DNA of 39,540 bases from a virus, in IMG/VR virus record IMGVR_UViG_3300048927_000338, positions 1 to 39,540 of that record. The stretch is one strand, 5' to 3'. Positions 7,736 to 14,402 of this stretch are shown here, in pieces; position 1 is the stretch's first letter; the number at the start of each line of letters is the position of its first letter. The notes under the pieces were generated by a model. That model searched no databases and was not told where the DNA came from. It saw only the letters and a program-made list of their open reading frames with translations. The translations under genes were made by a program, and so were the position numbers.

Positions 7736-8050
7736 TCACGGCGGGCCCGCGAACGTTATGTCGTTCTCTCGGGCGATCAGCCTGGCACGCTTTGTTTCCA
7801 TGCCCATTTCCTTGGCGGCCTGGATCACCGTCTTGCCGGCGGCGGCGAGGTCCTTCAGGCGCGGCGCCTGCTTGTTGCGCTCGATCCGCAGCTTGTTGCT
7901 GTGAGAGGTGCCGAACATGGCCTCCTTCTCACCAGTTACGCCGGCGGCAATCTCCTGCACCGTGCGGCCGGCTCCGAAGAATTGATCGAGCTGCTGGTTC
8001 AGGTTCGCAATGAGCGAGTCCCGCGGGTTGGGCATTGGTACGCCGATCAT
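7736..8050 (-). CDS. hypothetical phage protein with HTH-like C-terminal half
   Basis: A protein of 104 residues. ATG 8050 overlaps the upstream stop as ATGA. The C-terminal half contains LKDLAAAGKTVIQAAKEMG followed by ETKRARLIARENDI, which reads like a helix-turn-helix that could contact DNA. The N-terminal half is a helical segment with a repeated Gln/Leu pattern (LNQQLDQFF). No catalytic motif is seen. It is part of a tight run of small early genes. Confidence 0.6.
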   Translation of the reverse strand: MIGVPMPNPRDSLIANLNQQLDQFFGAGRTVQEIAAGVTGEKEAMFGTSHSNKLRIERNKQAPRLKDLAAAGKTVIQAAKEMGMETKRARLIARENDITFAGPP

Positions 8051-8328
8051 TTCCGATCACCTGACAGTGAGACCTTGATGCCGTCGGCGCGCGCTTCCAG
8101 TTGCTCGGCGAAGTTCACTGCTTCTTTCCAAGTCCAGCGGAAGCCCTTCACCTTGCGGGTGGCCAACTCGATGATGTGATACGCCTTGCCCTTGGAGACG
8201 ACCTGGTAGCGAATCTTTTGCACGGGCAGCTCCCTGCCGATCATTGAGTAGAACTCGGACGTAGCGATGACTGCGCGGAGGCGCAAGGCCTCAAGCCCGG
8301 CGAAGCGCTGCTGCATTAGTGTTTGCAT
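8047..8328 (-). CDS. hypothetical phage protein, 93 residues
   Basis: ATG 8328 has GAGGGA upstream. The protein is basic; its middle, IRYQVVSKGKAYHIIELATRK split into alternating hydrophobic and charged residues, looks like a small beta sheet, followed by a helix EAVNFAEQLEARAD. It might be a small nucleic-acid-binding protein. It overlaps the next gene by 4 bases, so the two are coupled. Confidence 0.6.
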   Translation of the reverse strand: MQTLMQQRFAGLEALRLRAVIATSEFYSMIGRELPVQKIRYQVVSKGKAYHIIELATRKVKGFRWTWKEAVNFAEQLEARADGIKVSLSGDRK

Positions 8329-8429
8329 GGCTGATCCCTCGGTATGGGTTGCGTGTATTCGTCAGCACTCGGCCGTCTGCTGGTTGCCGTTGGGCGCAGG
8401 GGAGAGTGCTGGCGGATAAAGGCAGACGT

Positions 8430-8541
8430 AAAAAAGCCCGATCGGAACCGGGCATTTGTTGGTGTCACGAAGACCTCCCTACGTGACAGCCTCCCCAGGC
8501 CCGCTACTGGCGACGGCCTGGGTTTGAATCATCAGCGGTGA
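8430..8541 (-). ncRNA. candidate three-hairpin small RNA or structured 3' UTR
   Basis: Read on the minus strand, three hairpins follow each other. The first has a perfect 8-bp stem (8494-8501 with 8515-8522), the second a perfect 7-bp stem TGTCACG/CGTGACA (8463-8469 with 8482-8488), and the third is a terminator ending in a T-run. The second hairpin displays AGGGAGG in its loop, which resembles a CsrA/RsmA ANGGA motif or an exposed Shine-Dalgarno. It could be a free small RNA or the processed tail of the lyase transcript. A 39-codon minus-strand frame (8504-8623) overlaps the first hairpin and offers a coding alternative. Confidence 0.4.
8431..8455 (-). terminator. Rho-independent terminator of the lyase-side transcript
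   Basis: GCCCG (8436-8440) pairs with CGGGC (8449-8453). On the minus strand the stem is followed by a run of T residues (the A-run at 8430-8435 on the plus strand). It separates the lyase/LuxR transcript from the early genes to its left, or marks the end of the candidate small RNA. Confidence 0.65.
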
Positions 8542-8833
8542 CCTTGAACTTTGGGGTGGGCCTACCGGTTGCCCGGATGGTGCGCGGTGACACCGACGGC
8601 CCAGATGTCCGCTGCCTGTTCATGGATTCTTGAGCGAATACTGCAGGCTTTCTTCGCTACCCAAGCTGGAGCGTTCGTCTATTTCATGGCGGTCGTCCTC
8701 GTCGAGATGGAAAAACTATTCCGGTTAGGTGTAATTAGTTTCCGGTACCTTTGGATGCAGGGGGCCGCTTTGCGCGGTGCAGAATCATCCGCATCGGGCA
8801 GTTATCGTCATGCTGACGTGACGCTGGTTGGTC
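8542..8833. other. about 290-base stretch without a convincing gene
   Basis: No open frame here has a good start signal. The stretch contains two direct copies of TTCCGGT (8719-8725 and 8740-8746), exactly 21 bases or two helical turns apart around an AT-rich centre, which could be a protein-binding site. Together with the hairpins to its left it forms a roughly 500-base non-coding zone downstream of the lyase gene. Beyond these repeats I see nothing definite. Confidence 0.4.
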
Positions 8834-9508
8834 TTACCCGTGAGTGATGGATAGATCGCTGATAACGCAAATCGAACCGTCCTCAGGATCGGTTGAATCG
8901 GAGTAATCGATCTGGTTGTACACGCCGCCATGGAAAGCGAGAGTCTTCGTGTCCCAGGTGTTGTCGAGGCGCATGATTGCGGAGGTGGATTTGGCGCCGT
9001 TGCAGCTGGCAGATACCGATACGGCGCCGCTCGAATTGGCGTGAATGTTGATTTTGAAGAGTGCGCCGAGTGGCACGTTTTCCAATACCGTCGAGTTGAC
9101 CGGATCGTCTTGCAGGTAGCTCGACCGGAACCCCATGGTGATTTTGCCTTTGTTCCAGAACACCTTGACCGGTGGGCGTTCAGAGCCCTGTACATGAATT
9201 TGGCCGATCACGACCTTCTGCAACGAATTGACCTTCGTCAGCCGCATTTCTTGACGGCACCAATGGTCTGGGGCACTGGCAAACAGCCAATAGCCAGGCT
9301 CTTTCCATTCACAACGAGTTCGATGGACGCTTTTACTGGAAGCACCAAGGGTTGGCGCTGTCATCTGCAGCGATCCGTCAGGAAGCATCGAGATGACGCT
9401 TGGGCATTCGATCAACGCTCGCCATCCGATCAAATCAAGGGAGATAGGATTTGTGTCGGAAATTGGAAGCGGAGTGGCGATGATGAAATTGCTGATATCT
9501 ACAGTCAT
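8834..9508 (-). CDS. polysaccharide lyase family 7 (alginate-lyase-like)
   Basis: This 224-residue protein matches the PL7 jelly-roll lyases, which cleave alginate or related uronates by beta-elimination. The three hallmark blocks are present: Arg65-x-Glu67-x-Lys69 (the usual last residue is Arg), Gln103-Ile-His105, and a C-terminal block ending GGVYNQ with the catalytic Tyr197. The opening DISNF followed by a TPLPIS strand is also typical. There is no signal peptide, so the enzyme would be set free only by lysis. AAGGAA precedes ATG 9508. It lies in the early leftward region, not with tail genes, which is unusual for a phage depolymerase. Confidence 0.82.
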   Translation of the reverse strand: MTVDISNFIIATPLPISDTNPISLDLIGWRALIECPSVISMLPDGSLQMTAPTLGASSKSVHRTRCEWKEPGYWLFASAPDHWCRQEMRLTKVNSLQKVVIGQIHVQGSERPPVKVFWNKGKITMGFRSSYLQDDPVNSTVLENVPLGALFKINIHANSSGAVSVSASCNGAKSTSAIMRLDNTWDTKTLAFHGGVYNQIDYSDSTDPEDGSICVISDLSITHG

Positions 9509-9619
9509 TGTCGATTCCTTATTTCATTGATGTCACCTGTGCTCTGTTGAGCTCTTCGCTTGATGTAGGCCTACATCCCGCTGCCCACTCATCGAATGGG
9601 CAGAAGTGATGCTGTCCAT

Positions 9620-9871
9620 TCAGAGGCGTGGCGCGTCTCGCTGCGGGCCGCCAGGTGCAGGGCCGGCAACATCTGTGGCAGTTACACCCGGGCCAAGGAT
9701 CTTGATGCGGCCCTCGTCGAACCATTCCGACTTCTGCACCTCGTTGATGCCTTGGCGAATCGGCGGTGCCAGGCAGTACTGATCGCAGCCTGTGAGGTAC
9801 TGCGCGCGGCCTGTGATCGTTCCGTAGAAACCGGTGATCTTGTCTTCTGCTTTCTGTCCAAGCTCGATCAT
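9620..9871 (-). CDS. small conserved phage protein, 83 residues
   Basis: ATG 9871 has an excellent AAGGA six bases upstream. The protein has the pattern of a small beta barrel: DKITGFYGTITGRAQYLTG, then a conserved-looking Cys-Asp-Gln-Tyr, then SEWFDEGRI. I remember similar small proteins in many phages and prophages without an assigned role. It sits between the lyase and the LuxR-type regulator in the same direction. Confidence 0.7.
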   Translation of the reverse strand: MIELGQKAEDKITGFYGTITGRAQYLTGCDQYCLAPPIRQGINEVQKSEWFDEGRIKILGPGVTATDVAGPAPGGPQRDAPRL

Positions 9872-9891
9872 GATTTTTCCTTTGAGGTGAG

Positions 9892-10284
9892 TTACGCCGC
9901 GCGCTCCAGCGTTTCGGCGCGGCGGGTAATGCGGATCTGGGCGATTCGAACAGATGGTGGCCGACGATCACGGCGGGCGGGTTCGACAGACTGAACGTTG
10001 GTTACAGCGTTCATCGCCATCAGCGTGGCCAGGACAAAGCACATAGGAGAGATGATCTGGCGGCGCATGGCTTCAGCGACCAGAGCTGCACGGCGGGTGA
10101 CGCCGAGCTTGAACATTGCGTTGGTAAGGCGTTTCGCTACGGTGGCCGGCGAGATACCGGCTTCCCGGGCGATTTCCTTTGCGGTCAGCCCAAGGGCAAC
10201 CCACAGCAGGAACTGAAGTTCTCGCGGTGCCAGGCCACGACCGAGGTGACCCTTCCATGCGCCATTTACGATTTCTGATTCCAT
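9892..10284 (-). CDS. LuxR-type HTH transcriptional regulator
   Basis: A protein of 130 residues made of little more than a GerE/LuxR DNA-binding domain: LAPRELQFLLWVALGLTAKE, IAREAGISPATVAKRLTNAM and KLGVTRRAALV follow the four-helix pattern. No receiver or autoinducer domain precedes it, so activity is not visibly ligand-controlled. The C-terminus is Arg-rich and ends at a hydrophobic stretch (PMCFVLATLMAM). GGGAG lies eight bases before ATG 10284. As first gene of the leftward operon behind a repressor-like operator, it is a plausible early regulator. Confidence 0.82.
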   Translation of the reverse strand: MESEIVNGAWKGHLGRGLAPRELQFLLWVALGLTAKEIAREAGISPATVAKRLTNAMFKLGVTRRAALVAEAMRRQIISPMCFVLATLMAMNAVTNVQSVEPARRDRRPPSVRIAQIRITRRAETLERAA

Positions 10285-10591
10285 CGTCGTGACTCCCGGT
10301 TATTTTCCCAATGCACCCGGCCAACCAGGTGCATCAGTGAAACTTTCCGTCCTATTGCCGCCGGAAGGGCGGGGCGCATTGCTTGCCGGGTCATTCACAC
10401 GGTCAGGGCTTGTAAGGGCGTTTCACCTCGAGCAACCGTCCAGGTTATTCCTGTCGTGGGCAGGCTTTCGGGCCTGTCTGCTCGCCGGTCGCCGGTAGAG
10501 GCAATGCGGTCTGTTGTTTATTGCGCTGACTGTTAAAGAGCGGCGGGTCTGTTGAGGCCCTTCGCAGTGGGTATGTCGCTGCGATGGATCT

Positions 10592-10621
10592 AATATGAAC
10601 CAATAGTTCAAATTAGGTCAA
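10592..10621 (-). promoter_or_regulatory. leftward early promoter
   Basis: On the minus strand TTGACC (10616-10621) and CATATT (10592-10597) are 18 bases apart, a good sigma-70 match. It would drive the LuxR-type gene and the genes beyond. The leader of about 300 bases before the first start codon is long and may carry regulation. Confidence 0.65.
10596..10610. promoter_or_regulatory. operator-like palindrome in the leftward promoter
   Basis: TGAACCAATAGTTCA has arms matching at six of seven positions and fills the spacer of the leftward promoter. It is nearly identical to the palindrome over the cI start at 11980-11994. The likely ligand is CI, which would then silence the leftward operon in the lysogen. 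Confidence 0.6.
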
Positions 10622-10690
10622 GTACCAAAAGTACATAAATTTTTGAGCGGTTCACATTTGGTGAAAATTTCGTGCTGGGTGCATTAGGGA

Positions 10691-10719
10691 TTTACCGGTT
10701 TGAAACGCTTCGATATAGT
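10691..10719 (+). promoter_or_regulatory. promoter of the DUF1654 gene
   Basis: TTTACC (10691-10696) and TATAGT (10714-10719) are 17 bases apart and about 40 bases before the gene start. The -10 box matches at five of six positions, the -35 at four. Confidence 0.55.
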
Positions 10720-10759
10720 TTATTTGTACTGGATGCATATACAGCAATCGGAGAGTGAA

Positions 10760-11071
10760 ATGTCCAAGGCGAACAAGCAGACAAAACCGGCACAACGACA
10801 AGAAAGAAGCGGGATAGAGCGACTTGGGCTGCGTGTTTCTGAAATGATCAATCACCCCGTGGCGCAGATTCAGCGCTGGGTCACGATTCACCGCTTGGAT
10901 ACGGATGGCGACCGTGAGTGGGAGGAGGTGATGGGGTTGCTCTCCGAAACGGACGGGATTGACATGACATTCAACGACGATGAATCGGTGACGCTGAAGT
11001 GGGAGGCGACCGCTAATGAAGATCGGCCGGTGGAAGTTGTCGAGGAAGTGGAGGAGCCAGCTCCTTTTTGA
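10760..11071 (+). CDS. DUF1654-like protein
   Basis: A protein of 103 residues from ATG 10760, with GGAGAG upstream. The core, beginning IERLGLRVSEMI and continuing TIHRLDTDGDREWEEV, fits the DUF1654 family, which I know from pseudomonads and their phages; function unknown. The N-terminus is short and basic, and the C-terminus very acidic (a Glu/Val-rich tail). It has its own promoter and a terminator directly after it, so it is a single-gene unit next to the repressor and may be expressed in the lysogen. Confidence 0.75.
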   Translation: MSKANKQTKPAQRQERSGIERLGLRVSEMINHPVAQIQRWVTIHRLDTDGDREWEEVMGLLSETDGIDMTFNDDESVTLKWEATANEDRPVEVVEEVEEPAPF

Positions 11072-11084
11072 CCGCCCACAAAAA

Positions 11085-11107
11085 AGCCCGCTCGTTGGCG
11101 GGCTTTC
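11085..11107. terminator. bidirectional terminator between DUF1654 gene and cI
   Basis: AGCCCGC (11085-11091) and GCGGGCT (11098-11104) form a 7-bp stem with a 6-base loop. An A-run precedes and a T-rich stretch follows, so it can stop transcripts of the two convergent genes from both sides. Confidence 0.85.
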
Positions 11108-11123
11108 TGATAGTCACTGAGAT

Positions 11124-11987
11124 CTACACCAGGTTGGCGTTCCACACCAGCAGTACACGCGCCTGAATGAAGGTGTCCTCTGCTCGAATGGTCTCTGGTG
11201 GGTGCCTGGTATTGTCGGAGATCATTTTTAAACGATCATCGCCCATCCACTGAAGCCGCTTGATGTAGAGGTGTCCTTCCCAGGAGAACATGTAAATACC
11301 ATCACCCGCGAATTCGCGGATGCTGATGTCAACGAGGAGGGGATCGCGGTGCTTGATCGTTGGTGCCATCGACTGGCCCCAACCTGTCACCATCTTGAGA
11401 TGGAAGTGTTCCTTGAACTCAACGCCCATCTCGCGCAGATGCTGGGGGCTGACACGAACATCCTGGAGCATTTCTGGATAGTCATGTGGTATTTGACCAC
11501 CGCCCATCGCCGCGCGAACGTCGTAATGCGCGATCCAAACCTCATCACCCATCGCTCCGGGTCGATAGTAGTCAACCTCGATAGCCCCCCCATCGTCGGC
11601 TTCAGCGACTGCGAGCAATCTCCGGCGTGCATCTTCTGACAGGCCTTTGCCTTGCTTCGCAAGCATGTTTCTAACGATTTCAGCCGCCGACTGGCTGTGA
11701 TCATCAGTATCGGTAATTTCAGCCTTCGAAAGCATTGAGAAACCGGGTTCCTCCCCGGCACCATGCTGAAGCCACTCGATTTTCACACCGAGGGCATCCG
11801 CTATAGCGTTCATCTTCGCCGGCCCAGGCAATGACTCACCATTGAGCCATTTGCTTGATGCTTTGGGAGTAACTTTTGCGATTTCCGCCAAACGGGCGCC
11901 TGCCCCCCACTGGTCAATACCGTGGGCGGATAGGGATTTTTTGAGGCGAGCTACAAAAGCCGCACGAATATCTTCTATGTGAACCAT
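11124..11987 (-). CDS. cI: CI-type repressor, HTH plus S24 domain
   Basis: The lysogeny repressor. About residues 5-70 hold a helix-turn-helix (ARLAEIAKV then KASSKWLNG); the C-terminal half is a LexA/CI-type S24 domain with Ser206 in GWGQSMAP and Lys243 in LYIKRLQ, the residues for self-cleavage on RecA activation, so the prophage is probably SOS-inducible. Start set at ATG 11987; an in-frame ATG at 12032 would add 15 residues but lies on the presumed promoter. The chosen ATG lies in the middle of an operator-like palindrome and has only a distant AAGGA, so the start is uncertain. Confidence 0.88.
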   Translation of the reverse strand: MVHIEDIRAAFVARLKKSLSAHGIDQWGAGARLAEIAKVTPKASSKWLNGESLPGPAKMNAIADALGVKIEWLQHGAGEEPGFSMLSKAEITDTDDHSQSAAEIVRNMLAKQGKGLSEDARRRLLAVAEADDGGAIEVDYYRPGAMGDEVWIAHYDVRAAMGGGQIPHDYPEMLQDVRVSPQHLREMGVEFKEHFHLKMVTGWGQSMAPTIKHRDPLLVDISIREFAGDGIYMFSWEGHLYIKRLQWMGDDRLKMISDNTRHPPETIRAEDTFIQARVLLVWNANLV

Positions 11988-11994
11988 TGGTTCA
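11980..11994. promoter_or_regulatory. operator-like perfect palindrome at the cI start
   Basis: TGAACCA-T-TGGTTCA is a perfect 7+1+7 inverted repeat covering the cI start codon. It matches the imperfect copy at 10596-10610. Binding here would let the repressor limit its own synthesis. Confidence 0.65.
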
Positions 11995-12007
11995 GCATCG
12001 CATGTCC

Positions 12008-12037
12008 TTGCATGTACTTTCAGTTCCGACATAATAT
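12008..12037 (+). promoter_or_regulatory. rightward promoter PR with overlapping operator
   Basis: TTGCAT (12008-12013) and TAATAT (12032-12037) are 18 bases apart and drive the Cro-like gene. The -10 box is inside an 11-base perfect palindrome ACATAATATGT (12029-12039), whose other strand (TATTAT) could serve as -10 for the repressor, so the two divergent promoters may share one box. GCATGT is repeated 10 bases apart just upstream (from 12000), a further possible operator. Confidence 0.65.
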
Positions 12038-12070
12038 GTACCGCAAGTTCATATTTGACTCGGAGGCCTT

Positions 12071-12310
12071 ATGCGGCCGCTCAAGAAATCGATTGATGCA
12101 GCCGGCGGCGTCCCTGCTGTGGCCATGGCCTGCGGAAAAACTCCGAGGGCTATTTACAAGTGGCTCGCGGCGGATGCATTGCCGCGGACTGAGTACACGG
12201 GCGAAACCCAGTACGCCACAAAAATCGCTGAACTTGCGGCCGCGAAGGGCAGGCCGTTCGAAGCCGCGTGGCTCCTTGCTGAAGCGCATCCCAAAAAATC
12301 TGTCGCTTAG
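12071..12310 (+). CDS. Cro-like / YdaS-type HTH protein
   Basis: A basic protein of 79 residues, first gene of the rightward operon and divergent from cI. LKKSIDAAGGVPAVAMACG followed by KTPRAIYKWLA is a helix-turn-helix of the Cro/YdaS type. It should bind the cI/cro operators and turn repressor synthesis off during lytic growth. Start ATG 12071 has GGAGG upstream. The spacing to PR is about 35 bases. Confidence 0.85.
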   Translation: MRPLKKSIDAAGGVPAVAMACGKTPRAIYKWLAADALPRTEYTGETQYATKIAELAAAKGRPFEAAWLLAEAHPKKSVA

Positions 12311-12449
12311 CCCGTTGATACAAGTATCGGTGGGAAGTGGTGATAGCGGCAGAACGCCGGATTAGCTGTTGATTCATCCAGTACTGAAGGTGAAGGGAAT
12401 GCGAAGAGAAGATTGGGTAGAGAAAGGGCAGGGAGTAGTTGTGTCGGCA

Positions 12450-12473
12450 ACGGCGCAGATCGAACTGCGCCGT
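12450..12473. other. 9-bp perfect hairpin without T-run
   Basis: ACGGCGCAG (12450-12458) and CTGCGCCGT (12465-12473) enclose a 6-base loop. It lies in the gap between the Cro-like gene and the stop of the convergent gene. No T-run follows on either strand, so it may be a Rho-type or protein-dependent site, or protect a 3' end. Confidence 0.45.
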
Positions 12474-12494
12474 GATGAATCGCGGATTTTTGTA

Positions 12495-12800
12495 TCAGGA
12501 CTCTCTGTTACGGAGCTTTTCTCCAGCCTTGAACGCTGCGAATGCCGTGCGTCCCTCGGAGTTGAGTCCCTTGGTGTTGGAGATACACCAGGCTTTGAAC
12601 TCGTCCGGGCTTGCATGGACTTTGATGACGCTCGCGCCGCTGCGGACCGCGTTTTCATAGATCTCAGTCGCACGCTTCTGCCACTTGGCAAAAGTCGGGG
12701 ACATCACTTCGGCGTCTTCGAAGATCGCCAGGTACTCGGTGTACTGGGCCGTGTTTTTGAACCACAGCATGCCGACGGCGCTGATTCCCATCCGTTCCAT
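12495..12800 (-). CDS. hypothetical protein antisense in the early operon
   Basis: A protein of 101 residues with a textbook AGGAGG upstream of ATG 12800. It is helical, with YTEYLAIFEDAEVM and FAKWQKRATEIYENAV, and no motif I recognise. It runs against the rightward early operon, between the Cro-like gene and the antirepressor, so it must have its own promoter in 12801-12890. Such a position fits a gene expressed in the lysogen or one that dampens early transcription by interference; both are guesses. Confidence 0.7.
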   Translation of the reverse strand: MERMGISAVGMLWFKNTAQYTEYLAIFEDAEVMSPTFAKWQKRATEIYENAVRSGASVIKVHASPDEFKAWCISNTKGLNSEGRTAFAAFKAGEKLRNRES

Positions 12801-12890
12801 CTGAACCTCCTGGTAACTGCTTTGCGTAAGAACTCGGCAGCCTACCAGCGAGGTGCAGACCTTTGTAGTGCCGGCAAATTGCGGGCGTAA

Positions 12891-12915
12891 AAAAGCCGGG
12901 CTGCAACCCGGCTCT
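12891..12915 (-). terminator. GC-rich hairpin terminator or attenuator
   Basis: GCCGGG (12895-12900) and CCCGGC (12907-12912) form a stem with a 6-base loop. On the minus strand it is followed by a T-run; on the plus strand only by TCTTCAT. It would block leftward read-through toward the antisense gene and may weakly attenuate rightward transcription just before the antirepressor. Confidence 0.65.
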
Positions 12916-12945
12916 TCATCAACATCAAAACTATGTGGGGCCATT

Positions 12946-13650
12946 ATGAACACGATCATCGCTCCAAGCAATACGGTCACCATGTCGAGCCGGGAGATTG
13001 CCGAGCTCACAGGGAAGCAGCATAAGGATGTCATTCGCGACATCCGTGTGATGCGCAAAGCCCTGGCTGTTGATGGCGCAGATCTGCGCCATCTTCAAGA
13101 GCTCAAGGATGGGCGGGACTACACCGCCGAATTTCGCCTTGACCGAGTTCTGACCGAAACCCTTTTGACCGGTTACAGCATTGCGCTTCGCCATCGTGTC
13201 GTGACCCGTTTGAGCGAACTCGAAAACGTGTCGCGACAGGTTGTCACGATCCCGCAGTCCCTTCCCGAAGCCCTGCGTCTTGCTGCCGATCTCGCAGACA
13301 AGAACGGGGAGCTGCAGCGGCTGATTTCAGTTCAGGCTCCGAAGATCGCCGCCATCAATAGGCTCGCCGCAGCTTGTGGTGCGATCTGCATCACTGACGC
13401 AGCCAAGCAGCTCGGTATGGCCCCAGCGTGCCTTTTCGGCTGGCTGGAACAGCACCGCTGGATCTTCCGGCGACACGGGTGCAAGCGCTGGGTTGCCTAT
13501 CAGCCGCGCATCACCTCGGGTCACATGACCCACAAAGTCACAGCCCTCAAGCCGGATCCTGAAACGGGAATCGAGCGAGCTGCTTTCGACCCTATGGTCA
13601 CCCCGAAAGGCCTAACCCGCCTCGCTGAACTTCTGCAGGAGGCCACGTAA
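12946..13650 (+). CDS. phage antirepressor, Rha and KilAC domains
   Basis: A protein of 234 residues from ATG 12946 with GGGG upstream. The N-terminal half resembles the Rha/pRha regulator domain (MSSREIAELTGKQHKDVIRD, then DGRDYTAEF). The C-terminal half is a KilAC/ANT DNA-binding domain (ITDAAKQLGMAPACLFGWLE then a WIFRR segment). Proteins of this type inactivate CI-like repressors or act directly on early control and push the phage into lytic growth. Its stop and the next start overlap (TAATG), so it is the head of the replication operon. Confidence 0.85.
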   Translation: MNTIIAPSNTVTMSSREIAELTGKQHKDVIRDIRVMRKALAVDGADLRHLQELKDGRDYTAEFRLDRVLTETLLTGYSIALRHRVVTRLSELENVSRQVVTIPQSLPEALRLAADLADKNGELQRLISVQAPKIAAINRLAAACGAICITDAAKQLGMAPACLFGWLEQHRWIFRRHGCKRWVAYQPRITSGHMTHKVTALKPDPETGIERAAFDPMVTPKGLTRLAELLQEAT

Positions 13651-14402
13651 TGGCCGGCGACTGGATCAAATTCGAACTCACCACTCTCGACAAGCCAGAG
13701 GTTTGCCAAATTGCAGACTTGGCCGATATCGACCCCGACGCGGTCGTCGGCAAGCTGATGCGTGTGTGGGGATGGTTCGACCAACAAACCGAAAATGGTA
13801 ACGCTCCGAGCGTTAGCAAAAAGTTACTTGATCGTCTCGTCGGCGTTATTGGTTTCTGCGAGCACATGAAATCGGTCGCCTGGATGATTGAGGCCGAGGG
13901 GGTGATCAGTCTTCCGCATTTCGAGCGACACAACGGGAAGACCGCTAAAAATAGGCTTCTAACGGCAAAGCGCGTTGCAAATCACAAGGCCAGTAACGGC
14001 AAAAGTAACGCTGCGAACGTTAGCGGCGCGTTACCTAAAGAAGAGAAAGAGAATAATAAAGAACCTCTCTCTGCGCAGGAGTCCGTGGATCCTCGCATGC
14101 CTAGCGAAATGACCCTCGACTGGGTACCGGATGAAACACTGCTGAAAACCTACGCCTTGCACCGCGGGTTGTCGCTTGACCTGTTCACCGATGAAGTTCG
14201 CATCGCTTTCACTGCTCACTACGAACCTCAGCACCAGGTCAACACCCAGGCCGAGTGGGTGAGCATGCTGGTTAAGTGGGTGAACAACGACAAGGCCCGT
14301 GCTGCTGCCGCCTCGAATGTGAAGCAGTTCAAGCCGAAGCAGGCGCCTGCGTCTGACTTTGACGATGACGACACTGAATGGCAGAACGGGGTGAAGTCAT
14401 GA
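13650..14402 (+). CDS. replication initiator, O/DnaT-like
   Basis: A protein of 250 residues. The N-terminal part (DWIKFELTTLDKPEVCQIAD, then VVGKLMRVWGWFDQQ) is the winged-helix start common in phage replication initiators. A polar, Asn/Lys-rich linker follows. Residues about 155-215 (DWVPDETLLKTYALHRG ... WVSMLVKWVNND) resemble the DnaT single-strand-binding domain. With the next gene it fits the lambda O/P module: it binds the origin and brings in the helicase loader. The phage origin may lie within this gene, but I could not identify iterons. Confidence 0.8.
   Translation: MAGDWIKFELTTLDKPEVCQIADLADIDPDAVVGKLMRVWGWFDQQTENGNAPSVSKKLLDRLVGVIGFCEHMKSVAWMIEAEGVISLPHFERHNGKTAKNRLLTAKRVANHKASNGKSNAANVSGALPKEEKENNKEPLSAQESVDPRMPSEMTLDWVPDETLLKTYALHRGLSLDLFTDEVRIAFTAHYEPQHQVNTQAEWVSMLVKWVNNDKARAAAASNVKQFKPKQAPASDFDDDDTEWQNGVKS

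Larger units (their letters stand above)
10285..10759. promoter_or_regulatory. 475-base divergent control region
   Basis: This gene-free stretch lies between the leftward LuxR-type gene and the rightward DUF1654 gene. Its left part is GC-rich with several short inverted repeats; the part 10590-10720 is AT-rich and holds both promoters. Other symmetrical elements are TTCAC-N5-GTGAA near 10656-10670 and GTAC-N5-GTAC near 10622-10634. I see no small gene in it. Confidence 0.6.

Noticed and set aside
7542-7739. 65-codon minus-strand frame starting with GTG that overlaps the upstream stop as GTGA
   Set aside because: It runs into the better-supported gene at 7352-7654 in another frame, and its second half has the Arg/Gln/Gly composition of an out-of-frame shadow. 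It may still serve as a ribosome bridge.
8504-8623. 39-codon minus-strand frame in the gap after the lyase gene
   Set aside because: No Shine-Dalgarno precedes it and its end falls in the first hairpin. Kept only as an alternative reading of the candidate small RNA.
8551-8847. 98-codon plus-strand frame across the gap next to the lyase gene
   Set aside because: It lacks a ribosome-binding site, runs into the convergent lyase gene and has no recognisable features.
12369-12890. 173-codon plus-strand frame opposite the gene at 12495-12800
   Set aside because: The minus-strand gene has AGGAGG at its start, while this frame has a poor start and shadow-like composition.
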